Positions 11,750-22,194 of a stretch of DNA of 64,000 nt are shown here, piece by piece. This DNA is from Symbiodinium natans. Its lineage: Eukaryota; Sar; Dinophyceae; Suessiales; Symbiodiniaceae. The stretch spans positions 126,001-190,000 of the forward strand of contig CAJNDS010000194.1 of NCBI GenBank assembly GCA_905221605.1, in the 5' to 3' direction. A model generated the notes under the pieces. It was not told where the DNA came from and ran no database searches. It was given only the letters and a program-made list of their open reading frames with translations. Position 1 is the first letter of the stretch, and every line of letters begins with the position of its first letter. Position numbers and translations under genes: made by a program.

Positions 11750-13014
11750 GTTCTGTTCATCTCTATCTCTCTCTCTCTCTTCAAGGCTTCTTCCCCTCCC
11801 CTCTCTCTCGCATCATGAGCATCAGCATCCATGGCCCTCAGCCACAGCAGCCCACCCTATACACTCATCAGGAGCAGGTCCTCAAGCCAACAGACAATCC
11901 CACCCCACCAGGCGCGCACCATAAGCATCAGCAGCCCCACCTGGCGCGCATCATGAGCATCAGCCGCCAAGTCCCTCAGCCACTGCGTTTCCGTTTCGTG
12001 CCCTGTTATTTGTGGGGTGATCCTATCACGGCGTTGATGGAGCTTGGCACCGCCAAGACGCAACTGATGTCAGGAGCGCGCCAAGCATGGGGTGGAGCCG
12101 TGCCCCTAAGCTATCCTAAGCTGCCGAAGCCGTCCTCATACTTCCCATGCATTGCTGTGCATGAAGACTATCATGCTGCCCCCTCCCCACCCCCGTACCT
12201 CGTCCCGCCCCGGCCCCTTCCCCGCCTCCCCCCCTTCCCTCCCCCACCCCCGCTTCCCGGTTTGAGGTTCTTGTTACCTCCCCAGAACCATCCAACACGG
12301 GTCGGCGGATCACCCGCAACAGCACCAACTTCAAATTCAAGTCCAACTTGGTTGCTGCATTGGTTGCTGAAATATTCAAAAACGAAATAATGCTGGTAGC
12401 GCATGATTCTGGTAATGCAATGCGAGAACGTAAATCTGGGTGTCCCAGTCCCGATCACATAAAGATTCGGTTCTTTTTTTTAGAACTGACTTTGCGCCAA
12501 CACCTTCAGCCATAAGAGGGTATGATCTTGTTCACTTTGTTGCCTCGCCCAGGCCTAAGGCAGTGAAGGCTGCCGCGCAGCCAGAGTTGCGACCGGCGAT
12601 CGCCCAAGCCGAGTTATGCTAGGGCCCGGAGGAGGCCTTTTTGGGGCGCAGTAGTTTGCGGTGGTTGGCGGATATTTGGGCAAAGTTCCAGACAGGGACT
12701 TAGTTCATGTTTGGGGGTTCGAGCATCAGGCTCGCCCTTGTGCGGGCTTGCGCCAGCGCGGCATGTTGGCAGACTTCTGGTGACAGAAGCCAAAGGCTTC
12801 GGCTGCCGTCATGTGCCCGCTGGAGTTTGGAGACGCGAAGAAAGAACGAAGAAAAGAAGAAAATAGAAGAAAAGCAACACGCCGATTTTGCATCGAGAAT
12901 CCCCAATCACCGACCGCTCTGCCACTCCTTGAAAGTGCACTCCGGTGATGTCCGGAATGTCCGCTGCACTGCTCCGAACAGTGGGCTTTCCAGCTTCGCG
13001 ATGTTTACTCTTTT
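11750..13014. other. No confident gene; CT- and C-rich sequence
   Basis: There is a CT run at 11760-11782 and a strongly C-rich stretch at 12178-12262. A 191-codon + frame (11815-12390) begins with His/Gln/Pro-rich near-repeats (HHKHQQPH, SISIHG) and becomes poly-Pro over the C-rich tract. Its composition reflects the underlying sequence, so I do not call it a gene. 12440-13014 shows nothing recognisable. Confidence 0.4.
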
Positions 13015-13357
13015 GAGGTGATGATGCAGTCAGCTTGTTGAGCGTTTCGTCAGCGATCGCAGCGTCTCAGCATTTGCCGCTGTAGGTTTGCCAGCATGTG
13101 ACACGGTGTCGTCCGGCATGTTCGATCCAAGCTAGTGAAAAGCATTGAGCTTTTACTTTCCTCCTCCCCGGCTCCCTCCTCCCCGGCTCCCTCCCCTGCC
13201 TGCCTCACGACTTGAGGGATCTTGAGGGGACTTCGAGGCGCATTTAGGTTCTTCCAGGCATATGCTTCATGCTTCTGCTGAAGCCCTTCGATGAACTCCT
13301 CCCAGTGTTTCCCTTCCTTGTGGCTTCAGACGGTCCCTCAAGCAGGCTGCAACAACC

Positions 13358-13839
13358 ATGAACTTTGCTAGACTTGAAACCTTGGCTGCGCAGTGCTTGG
13401 CTCATGAGGCACAAGTTTCCTTTCGTGAACGTCGGCCATGGGTGGCAGCCAATCTGCCCAAGCTGGACATCCGGGACCCGAGGACCCCCAGGGGCACATC
13501 AGCACTCCGAATGGGCCGATTCCCATGAGCGAGTTCAAGCGGCTCAAACACCTTCATCGCCAAGATCCAAGTCGATACCCAGATCCCAAAGTCAGCCTCG
13601 GGCTCCGTGACACAAGCTACATCTCTGTGAATGGTCACCTCCAAACAAGGCAGCGAGACCAGCATGACCAGAATGACCAGGCACCTGCCGGGAGTCTGCG
13701 CCCTGAGAACCTACATGCTGCCGAGGGCGAGCTTCAAGATGGCGCTTCGTGGTCGAGTTCGTGGCACTATGGGCTCTTTGGACAGACTAGCAGATTCGAC
13801 GTCCACGACGCCAGCCAGCGTGGCCAGGGGAGCTCCTGA
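13358..13839 (+). CDS. U-module reading frames, copy 1 (uncertain coding)
   Basis: Two + frames overlap by ATGA. One is a 56-codon frame 13358-13528 (starts MNFARLETLAAQCLAHEAQV); the other begins at the ATG at 13525 (MSEFKRLKHLHRQDPSRYPD) and ends at 13839. Just downstream is a textbook intron, 13867-13954. No exon frame reads cleanly through that junction, so this may be a 5' leader, a non-coding transcript or a decayed gene. No family was recognised. Confidence 0.3.
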
Positions 13840-13866
13840 GATGTGAGCTTAGACTTAGCTGGGCAG

Positions 13867-13954
13867 GTAAGAAAAGCTGGAGGTGCCTCCGAAGCAATGG
13901 TGAGGCGTCTGCTTGGAGCGATTGTTTCATATTGTTTCTTTTTTCCTACTCTAG
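13867..13954 (+). other. Predicted 88-nt GT-AG intron in module U (three copies)
   Basis: The donor CAG|GTAAGA and acceptor TTTTTTCCTACTCTAG are both near-perfect consensus. The same intron recurs at 16300-16387 and 20849-20936. It is the strongest spliceosomal signal in the array and suggests that module U is transcribed on the + strand. Confidence 0.6.
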
Positions 13955-14435
13955 CTCCGACTGCTGACTTTTGCAAGAGGCACCATCAGCTTTTGGGCCG
14001 CGCGGGATTGCGCACAGCTTTCTTGATGTCAGTTCGTTGGCTCACGCCTTCTGTCCCACAAGTGTCTTGGGGATGCAGCCTTGAGCGTGAAGGCAAGCCA
14101 GTGAGCCAGATCCTGGAACAGCCCGTTTTGTGGAAAATGTCCGCTTAGGCGCTGACACGAATTTCAGAGAGCCAGAGAGCCAGAGAGCCAGTTCTGAGCC
14201 ATTTCCTGAAGGTGGTGCGTGGTCATGTTCTGGGCGTTCCTTTCTTTTTGACGTGGCCGCTGCGCTGCCTGCGACAGCCGGCGCAGATGCAAGCACGTTT
14301 ATAAGCAAGGGGCGAGCTCATGTGCAGACACAGCAGCATGAGGGCAGACAGTGATGATGATAGAGCCATTCAGCTTCAAGTTGCGCCCCTTGTAGATCCA
14401 CGCTTCAGGTGTCCTGACCTGCTTCTCACAGGACT

Positions 14436-15131
14436 ATGGTGGCCCTGGTGATGGAACCTGCAGACTCCACGTACTCCTTGTTGCCGAATTTTGAAGCAGC
14501 CACGCGCAAGTTGAACTCTGGACTGCCGCGTGATGTGACTAAAGAGAAGATCTTGTCTGCCTGCAAAGACGTGGTCGACCGGCATGGCCTCGCTGACACC
14601 GTTGGTATTGACTTGAAGCACACTCACTTTGGGATGCCAGCTGGCCAAGTCCTTGCTGAAGTACAAGACCCCTGGAGAAAAGAATCAAGGATGTGGCCCC
14701 AAGCCTTCACTGAGTCTCTCACTCCCTTTGCCTTCGCATTGATTGACGGCAAGTGGCAGCCCTACGAGTTTGTTGCAGATTGTGAAGAGGCAAAGCTCGG
14801 ACTTGTGGAGGTGCAGCAGAAGCCTGACTTTTTGAAGGAGCTGGCGACGCTCTTGCAGCACTTTGGCGTTCAAGACATTCTTGGCTTTCATGTGCTGCAC
14901 CGCACGTTCCTTGAAGACGCTGGAGTGGGCGGCACCATGGAGACACCGGGGGAGAAGCCTGAAGAGTTGCTCTTGCGGCCGAACTCGCCTGAGCTGCAAC
15001 ATGACCTCGCGAAGCTACTGGGGCAAAGTGCGCAAGTGATGTGGATGTGGGGACGCCGCGGACATCTCAAGCATGGCTGTGGAGTCTGTGTGTGCTTCCA
15101 CTGCGGTAGCCATTGCAAGGGCCACAAGTGA
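14436..15131 (+). CDS. G-family protein, copy 1 (231 aa, unknown function)
   Basis: An intact, intronless frame from ATG at 14436 to TGA. The protein has a soluble N-terminal and middle region with the motif GIDLKHTHFGMPAGQVLAEV (residues 57-76), recalling the hydrophobic-HxHF-x-GE pattern of uncharacterised fungal proteins (from memory, weak), and a Cys/His-rich tail: H210, H213, C215, C218, C220, H222, C223, H226, C227, H230. The tail could bind metal. No signal peptide or membrane helix is seen. The ATG lies 4 nt after CTTCTCACAG, a plausible cis or trans splice acceptor kept in all copies. Retention of the full frame in four tandem copies supports a real gene. Function unknown. Confidence 0.8.
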   Translation: MVALVMEPADSTYSLLPNFEAATRKLNSGLPRDVTKEKILSACKDVVDRHGLADTVGIDLKHTHFGMPAGQVLAEVQDPWRKESRMWPQAFTESLTPFAFALIDGKWQPYEFVADCEEAKLGLVEVQQKPDFLKELATLLQHFGVQDILGFHVLHRTFLEDAGVGGTMETPGEKPEELLLRPNSPELQHDLAKLLGQSAQVMWMWGRRGHLKHGCGVCVCFHCGSHCKGHK

Positions 15132-15447
15132 GGCGTGGAGCGGCAACTGCAGCGCTGTTGACGTTGTCAAGCAGTCGCGGAGCAAATCTGCTGACTGAGG
15201 GCAGAGCCATAAACATTGTTGTGGCCTGTCTGGCTCTTGAGTTTTCATGTCAGTTCGTTGGCTCACGCCTTCTGTCCCACAAGTGTCTTGGGGATGCAGC
15301 CTTGAGCGTGAAGGCAATGAAGGCAAGCCAGTGAGCCTGCAAGAATCCTGGAAGCGTCGGCGTCGTAGCTGCCTTGGCGGTGGAAAACAAAGTCCCCTTC
15401 ACTGAAAGCTCACTGTCCCACATTGTGGTTTCCAGTGCCTGTGAGTC
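15132..15447. other. Spacer between G1 and U2
   Basis: It contains the short G-flank sequence and a second copy of the TCAGTTCGTTGGCTCACG block seen upstream of the G genes. No gene. The matching spacer after G4 is 19945-20263. Confidence 0.6.
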
Positions 15448-15790
15448 GAGGTGATGATGCAGTCAGCTTGTTGAGCGTTTCGTCAGCGATCGCAGCGTCT
15501 CAGCATTTGCCGCTGTAGGTTTGCCAGCATGTGACACGGTGTCGTCCGGCATGTTCGATCCAAGCTAGTGAAAAGCATTGAGCTTTTACTTTCCTCCTCC
15601 CCGGCTCCCTCCTCCCCGGCTCCCTCCCCTGCCTGCCTCACGACTTGAGGGATCTTGAGGGGACTTCGAGGCGCATTTAGGTTCTTCCAGGCATATGCTT
15701 CATGCTTCTGCTGAAGCCCTTCGATGAACTCCTCCCAGTGTTTCCCTTCCTTGTGGCTTCAGACGGTCCCTCAAGCAGGCTGCAACAACC

Positions 15791-16272
15791 ATGAACTTTG
15801 CTAGACTTGAAACCTTGGCTGCGCAGTGCTTGGCTCATGAGGCACAAGTTTCCTTTCGTGAACGTCGGCCATGGGTGGCAGCCAACCTGCCCAAGCTGGA
15901 CATCCGGGACCCGAGGACCCCCAGGGGCACATCAGCACTCCGAATGGGCCGATTCCCATGAGCGAGTTCAAGCGGCTCAAACACCTTCATCACCAAGATC
16001 CAAGTCGATACCCAGATCCCAAAGTCAGCCTCGGGCTCCGTGACACAAGCTACATCTCTGTGAATGGTCACCTCCAAACAAGGCAGCGAGACCAGCATGA
16101 CCAGAATGACCAGGCACCTGCCGGGAGTCTGCGCCCTGAGAACCTACATGCTGCCGAGGGCGAGCTTCAAGATGGCGCTTCGTGGTCGAGTTCGTGGCAC
16201 TATGGGCTCTTTGGACAGACTAGCAGATTCGACGTCCACGACGCCAGCCAGCGTGGCCAGGGGAGCTCCTGA
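15791..16272 (+). CDS. U-module reading frames, copy 2 (uncertain coding)
   Basis: Offset +2433 from copy 1, with the same overlapping ATGA arrangement (frames 15791-15961 and 15958-16272) and the same downstream intron at 16300-16387. It differs by a few substitutions (for example His for Arg after KHLH). Coding status is as uncertain as for copy 1. Confidence 0.3.
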
Positions 16273-16868
16273 GATGTGAGCTTAGACTTAGCTGGGCAGG
16301 TAAGAAAAGCTGGAGGTGCCTCCGAAGCAATGGTGAGGCGTCTGCTTGGAGCGATTGTTTCATATTGTTTCTTTTTTCCTACTCTAGCTCCGACTGCTGA
16401 CTTTTGCAAGAGGCACCATCAGCTTTTGGGCCGCGCGGGATTGCGCACAGCTTTCTTGATGTCAGTTCGTTGGCTCACGCCTTCTGTCCCACAAGTGTCT
16501 TGGGGATGCAGCCTTGAGCGTGAAGGCAAGCCAGTGAGCCAGATCCTGGAACAGCCCGTTTTGTGGAAAATGTCCGCTTAGGCGCTGACACGAATTTCAG
16601 AGAGCCAGAGAGCCAGAGAGCCAGTTCTGAGCCATTTCCTGAAGGTGGTGCGTGGTCATGTTCTGGGCGTTCCTTTCTTTTTGGCGTGGCCGCTGCGCTG
16701 CCTGCGACAGCCGGCGCAGATGCAAGCACGTTTATAAGCAAGGGGCGAGCTCATGTGCAGACACAGCAGCATGAGGGCAGACAGTGATGATGATAGAGCC
16801 ATTCAGCTTCAAGTCGCGCCCCTTGTAGATCCACGCTTCAGGTGTCCTGACCTGCTTCTCACAGGACT

Positions 16869-17564
16869 ATGGTGGCCCTGGTGATGGAACCTGCAGACTC
16901 CACGTACTCCTTGTTGCCGAATTTTGAAGCAGCCACGCGCAAGTTGAACTCTGGACTGCCGCGTGATGTGACTAAAGAGAAGATCTTGTCTGCCTGCAAA
17001 GACGTGGTCGACCGGCATGGCCTCGCTGACACCGTTGGTATTGACTTGAAGCACACTCACTTTGGGATGCCAGCTGGCCAAGTCCTTGCTGAAGTACAAG
17101 ACCCCTGGAGAAAAGAATCAAGGATGTGGCCCCAAGCCTTCACTGAGTCTCTCACTCCCTTTGCCTTCGCATTGATTGACGGCAACTGGCAGCCCTACGA
17201 GTTTGTTGCAGATTGTGAAGAGGCAAAGCTCGGACTTGTGGAGGTGCAGCAGAAGCCTGACTTCTTGAAGGAGCTGGCGACGCTCTTGCAGCACTTTGGC
17301 GTTCAAGACATTCTTGGCTTTCATGTGCTGCGCCGCACGTTCCTTGAAGACGCTGGAGTGGGCGGCACCATGGAGACACCGGGGGAGAAGCCTGAAGAGT
17401 TGCTCTTGCGGCCGAACTCGCCTGAGCTGCAACATGACCTCGCGAAGCTAATGGGGCAAAGTGCGCAAGTGATGTGGATGTGGGGACGCCGCGGACATCT
17501 CAAGCATGGCTGTGGAGTCTGTGTGTGCTTCCACTGCGGCAGCCATTGCAAGGGCCACAAGTGA
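16869..17564 (+). CDS. G-family protein, copy 2 (231 aa, unknown function)
   Basis: Same length and frame as copy 1. Relative to copy 1 it carries K106N, H155R and L195M. The Cys/His tail is unchanged and the CTTCTCACAG|GACTATG context is kept. It is followed directly by copies 3 and 4 without an intervening U module. Confidence 0.8.
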   Translation: MVALVMEPADSTYSLLPNFEAATRKLNSGLPRDVTKEKILSACKDVVDRHGLADTVGIDLKHTHFGMPAGQVLAEVQDPWRKESRMWPQAFTESLTPFAFALIDGNWQPYEFVADCEEAKLGLVEVQQKPDFLKELATLLQHFGVQDILGFHVLRRTFLEDAGVGGTMETPGEKPEELLLRPNSPELQHDLAKLMGQSAQVMWMWGRRGHLKHGCGVCVCFHCGSHCKGHK

Positions 17565-18057
17565 GGGCGTGGAGCGGCAACTGCAGCGCTGTTGACGTTG
17601 TCAAGCAGTCGCGGAGCAAATCTGCTGACCATCAGCTTTTGGGCGGCGCGGGATTGCGCACAGCTTTCTTGATGTCAGTTCGTTGGCTCACGCCTTCTGT
17701 CCCACAAGTGTCTTGGGGATACAGCCTTGAGCGTGAAGGCAAGCCAGTGAGCCAGATCCTGGAACAGCCCGTTTTGTGGAAAATGTCCGCTTAGGCGCTG
17801 ACACGAGAGAGCCAGTTCTGAGCCATTTCCTGAAGGTGGTGCGTGGTCATGTTCTGGGCGTTCCTTTCTTTTTGACGTGGCCGCTGCGCTGCCTGCGACA
17901 GCCGGCGCAGATGCAAGCACGTTTATAAGCAAGGGGCGAGCTCATGTGCAGACACAGCAGCATGAGGGCAGACAGTGATGATGATAGAGCCATTCAGCTT
18001 CAAGTCGCGCCCCTTGTAGATCCACGCTTCAGGTGTCCTGACCTGCTTCTCAGGACT

Positions 18058-18753
18058 ATGGTGGCCCTGGTGATGGAACCTGCAGACTCCACGTACTCCT
18101 TGTTGCCGAATTTTGAAGCAGCCACGCGCAAGTTGAACTCTGGACTGCCGCGTGATGTGACTAAAGAGAAGATCTTGTCTGCCTGCAAAGACGTGGTCGA
18201 CCGGCATGGCCTCGCTGACACCGTTGGTATTGACTTGAAGCACACTCACTTTGGGATGCCAGCTGGCCAAGTCCTTGCTGAAGTACAAGACCCCTGGAGA
18301 AAAGAATCAAGGATGTGGCCCCAAGCCTTCACTGAGTCTCTCACTCCCTTTGCCTTCGCATTGATTGACGGCAAGTGGCAGCCCTACGAGTTTGTTGCAG
18401 ATTGTGAAGAGGCAAAGCTCGGACTTGTGGAGGTGCAGCAGAAGCCTGACTTTTTGAAGGAGCTGGCGACGCTCTTGCAGCACTTTGGCGTTCAAGACAT
18501 TCTTGGCTTTCATGTGCTGCACCGCACGTTCCTTGAAGACGCTGGAGTGGGCGGCACCATGGAGACACCGGGGGAGAAGCCTGAAGAGTTGCTCTTGCGG
18601 CCGAACTCGCCTGAGCTGCAACATGACCTCGCGAAGCTAATGGGGCAAAGTGCGCAGGTGATGTGGATGTGGGGACGCCGCGGACATCTCAAGCATGGCT
18701 GTGGAGTCTGTGTGTGCTTCCACTGCGGCAGCCATTGCAAGGGCCACAAGTGA
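18058..18753 (+). CDS. G-family protein, copy 3 (231 aa, unknown function)
   Basis: Same 231-codon protein; relative to copy 1 only L195M is seen. The upstream acceptor region has lost two bases (CTTCTCAG instead of CTTCTCACAG), which opens the frame further upstream to 17944. Because this extension exists only in this copy, I place the start at the shared ATG at 18058. Confidence 0.8.
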   Translation: MVALVMEPADSTYSLLPNFEAATRKLNSGLPRDVTKEKILSACKDVVDRHGLADTVGIDLKHTHFGMPAGQVLAEVQDPWRKESRMWPQAFTESLTPFAFALIDGKWQPYEFVADCEEAKLGLVEVQQKPDFLKELATLLQHFGVQDILGFHVLHRTFLEDAGVGGTMETPGEKPEELLLRPNSPELQHDLAKLMGQSAQVMWMWGRRGHLKHGCGVCVCFHCGSHCKGHK

Positions 18754-19248
18754 GGGCGTGGAGCGGCAACTGCAGCGCTGTTGACGTTGTCAAGCAGTCG
18801 CGGAGCAAATCTGCTGACCATCAGCTTTTGGGCGGCGCGGGATTGCGCACAGCTTTCTTGATGTCAGTTCGTTGGCTCACGCCTTCTGTCCCACAAGTGT
18901 CTTGGGGATACAGCCTTGAGCGTGAAGGCAAGCCAGTGAGCCAGATCCTGGAACAGCCCGTTTTGTGGAAAATGTCCGCTTAGGCGCTGACACGAGAGAG
19001 CCAGTTCTGAGCCATTTCCTGAAGGTGGTGCGTGGTCATGTTCTGGGCGTTCCTTTCTTTTTGACGTGGCTGCTGCGCTGCCTGCGACAGCCGGCGCAGA
19101 TGCAAGCACGTTTATAAGCAAGGGGCGAGCTCATGTGCAGACACAGCAGCATGAGGGCAGACAGTGATGATGATAGAGCCATTCAGCTTCAAGTCGCGCC
19201 CCTTGTAGATCCACGCTTCAGGTGTCCTGACCTGCTTCTCACAGGACT

Positions 19249-19944
19249 ATGGTGGCCCTGGTGATGGAACCTGCAGACTCCACGTACTCCTTGTTGCCGA
19301 AGTTTGAAGCAGCCACGCGCAAGTTGAACTCTGGACTGCCGCGTGATGTGACTAAAGAGAAGATCTTGTCTGCCTGCAAAGACGTGGTCGACCAGCGTGG
19401 CCTCGCTGACACCGTTGGTATTGACTTGAAGCACACTCACTTTGGGATGCCAGCTGGCCAAGTCCTTGCTGAAGTACAAGACCCCTGGAGAAAAGAATCA
19501 AGGATGTGGCCCCAAGCCTTCACTGAGTCTCTCACTCCCTTTGCCTTCGCATTGATTGACGGCAAGTGGCAGCCCTACGAGCTTGTTGCAGATTGTGAAG
19601 AGGCAAAGCTCGGACTTGTGGAGGTGCAGCAGAAGCCTGACTTCTTGAAGGAGCTGGCGACGCTCTTGCAGCACTTTGGCGTTCAAGACATTCTTGGCTT
19701 TCATGTGCTGCGCCGCACGTTCCTTGAAGACGCTGGAGTGGGCGGCACCATGGAGACACCGGGGGAGAAGCCTGAAGAGTTGCTCTTGCGGCCGAACTCG
19801 CCTGAGCTGCAACATGACCTCGCGAAGCTAATGGGGCAAAGTGCGCAAGTGATGTGGATGTGGGGACGCCGCGGACATCTCAAGCATGGCTGTGGAGTCT
19901 GTGTGTGCTTCCACTGCGGCAGCCATTGCAAGGGCCACAAGTGA
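19249..19944 (+). CDS. G-family protein, copy 4 (231 aa, unknown function)
   Basis: Same frame length. Relative to copy 1 it has N18K, R49Q, H50R, F112L, H155R and L195M, the most divergent of the four, with the Cys/His tail intact. The last G gene before the truncated U3 module. Confidence 0.8.
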   Translation: MVALVMEPADSTYSLLPKFEAATRKLNSGLPRDVTKEKILSACKDVVDQRGLADTVGIDLKHTHFGMPAGQVLAEVQDPWRKESRMWPQAFTESLTPFAFALIDGKWQPYELVADCEEAKLGLVEVQQKPDFLKELATLLQHFGVQDILGFHVLRRTFLEDAGVGGTMETPGEKPEELLLRPNSPELQHDLAKLMGQSAQVMWMWGRRGHLKHGCGVCVCFHCGSHCKGHK

Positions 19945-20340
19945 GGGCGTGGAGCGGCAACTGCAGCGCTGTTGACGTTGTCAAGCAGTCGCGGAGCAAA
20001 TCTGCTGACTGAGGGCAGCGCCATAAACATTGTTGTGGCCTGTCTGGCTCTTGAGTTTTTCATGTCAGTTCGTTGGCTCACGCCTTCTGTCCCACAAGTG
20101 TCTTGGGGATGCAGCCTTGAGCGTGAAGGCAATGAAGGCAAGCCAGTGAGCCTGCAAGAATCCTGGAAGCGTCGGCGTCGTAGCTGCCTTGGCGGTGGAA
20201 AACAAAGTCCCCTTCACTGAAAGCTCACTGTCGCACATTGTGGTTTCCAGTGCCTGTGAGTCGAGGTGATGATGCAGTCAGCTTGTTGAGCGTTTCGTCA
20301 GCGATCGCAGCGTCTCAGCATTTGCCGCTGTAGTTTTGCC

Positions 20341-20821
20341 ATGAACTTTGCTAGACTTGAAACCTTGGCTGCGCAGTGCTTGGCTCATGAGGCACAAGTT
20401 TCCTTCGTGAACGTCGGCCATGGGTGGCAGCCAATCTGCCCAAGCTGGACATCCGGGACCCGAGGACCCCCAGGGGCACATCAGCACTCCGAATGGGCCG
20501 ATTCCCATGAGCGAGTTCAAGCGGCTCAAACACCTTCATCGCCAAGATCCAAGTCGATACCCAGATCCCAAAGTCAGCCTCGGGCTCCGTGACACAAGCT
20601 ACATCTCTGTGAATGGTCACCTCCAAACAAGGCAGCGAGACCAGCATGACCAGAATGACCAGGCACCTGCCGGGAGTCTGCGCCCTGAGAACCTACATGC
20701 TGCCGAGGGCGAGCTTCAAGATGGCGCTTCGTGGTCGAGTTCGTGGCACTATGGGCTCTTTGGACAGACTAGCAGATTCGACGTCCACGACGCCAGCCAG
20801 CGTGGCCAGGGGAGCTCCTGA
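20341..20821 (+). pseudogene. U-module, copy 3, 5'-deleted and frameshifted
   Basis: This copy lacks the segment upstream of the first ATG and has one T fewer in the run TTTCCTTTCGTG (here TTTCCTTCGTG near 20402), so the 56-codon frame shifts after about 22 residues. The second frame (20507-20821) and the intron 20849-20936 remain intact. A decayed end copy, if the frames are coding at all. Confidence 0.4.
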
Positions 20822-21144
20822 GATGTGAGCTTAGACTTAGCTGGGCAGGTAAGAAAAGCTGGAGGTGCCTCCGAAGCAATGGTGAGGCGTCTGCTTGGAG
20901 CGATTGTTTCATATTGTTTCTTTTTTCCTACTCTAGCTCCGACTGCTGACTTTTGCAAGAGGCACCATCAGCTTTTGGGCCGCGCGGGATTGCGCACAGC
21001 TTTCTTGATGTCAGTTCGTTGGCTCACGCCTTCTGTCCCACAAGTGTCTTGGGGATGCAGCCTTGAGCGTGAAGGCAAGCCAGTGAGCCAGATCCTGGAA
21101 CAGCCCGTTTTGTGGAAAATGTCCGCTTAGGCGCTGACACGAAT

Positions 21145-22190
21145 GTCAAGGACTGGGTTGAATGTCTGGCGCACATTGCGTGACGTGCGTGCTTTACAGG
21201 TAGCGTCGTTTGCACTAGCCCACACAGCCGTAGGTTCAAGCGTCTCCTGCTGCTTCATGTTTACTGTTCATTTTCATGCTACTGACTTGTGAAACTTATG
21301 GTGGCAGCATGCCGTCTAGGAAAGACGGTTCTGAACAGGTATCCAGGCAGCTACAGGGAGGGCCAGTCTGATACCGCTCTGATCGCTGTAAGTTCGGTGT
21401 GCGTGAGCAACACGTGCCATGAGACTTCCTTCGTGGTGGCGAATAAGGTGTCATTTCAGATTTCTCAAAGAGGCTCCTGTGCTATGTGCTTCCTCGAATA
21501 TTTCGACATTGGAGCACAGCACGAACGAGTTGCATATAGTTGCGCTGCATGCTTGCTTTCAGGTTTGTTTTTTCGTAGGTGGTGTTGGGCTGCGCGAAGA
21601 ACAGGTGGCTCAAAGTCCATGGGCAGCCCGCAACCATCTTCCAGATAAGAGCCCCGACAAACCCCAGTTAAAGTGGTTGGTCAAGCACTTGTGCTGAAAT
21701 CCGCAGTTTGCAGCCATCACCTCCGAGCAGTTGCCAGCAATGTGCACCGCTTTCAGTTGGACCCCATCTGCGGCGTTGTGTCAGAGAGAACTGTTTTGCG
21801 GGGTCTCGAGCACTTCTCTGGAGCGCCTCTCGAGCATGCCATGGTCTTCCGGTCGGCTTCCTATACCCTGCGGCCTCTTGGATCCCGTGCAGTGCATTTT
21901 TTGCTTCACCTCTGTGGTTGCATCAAGTTGCATCCTGTATGGTCTGATGTCACTGGCCTCACCGAGGAACCTGCTTGGAAAGAAGGCTGGGGATGGGACC
22001 AGTTCCTCTCAAGCTCTTGTGGCACCCAAAGTTCTATTTTTCGCCGTGCCCGTGCGCAGAAGGAGAGTGCGCCCAAGCCGCCAAAGCGCAGCAGCACACC
22101 CCGGAGGCGGTAGTGCAGTAGTAACCATAGGGCGCTGCGCTGCGGGAGGGCCGGTAGCCCACTACTCTCTGCTTAGCCGCTTGCGCTGCG
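21145..22190. other. Right flank of the array; no confident gene
   Basis: Open + frames exist (for example 21289-21648 and 21731 onward), but no domain, exon pair or family pattern is recognisable before the VP-PGQ exons. One stretch reads TGLTEEPAWKEGWGWDQF near 21950-22000 and could be an exon of that gene. Confidence 0.35.
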
Positions 22191-22194
22191 GGAG

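Larger units (their letters stand above)
13015..21144 (+). repeat. Compound tandem array, U G U G G G U
   Basis: Two modules alternate. U modules start at 13015, 15448 and 20264; G modules carry the 231-codon gene at 14436, 16869, 18058 and 19249. U1-G1 and U2-G2 are offset by exactly 2433 bp; G2 to G3 is 1189 bp and G3 to G4 is 1191 bp. Copies are nearly identical. The last U lacks the ~270-bp segment matching 13072-13350 and runs into the first part of a further G, where homology stops at 21144. G-G junctions join CTGCTGAC in the gene's 3' flank to the CCATCAGCTTTTGGG found inside longer units, a sign of unequal recombination at short shared words. Tandem arrays of near-identical genes are characteristic of dinoflagellates. 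Confidence 0.97.

Noticed and set aside
17944-18057. Longer N-terminus (269 codons) for G-family copy 3
   Set aside because: The extension is created by a 2-base deletion unique to this copy and is out of frame in the other three.
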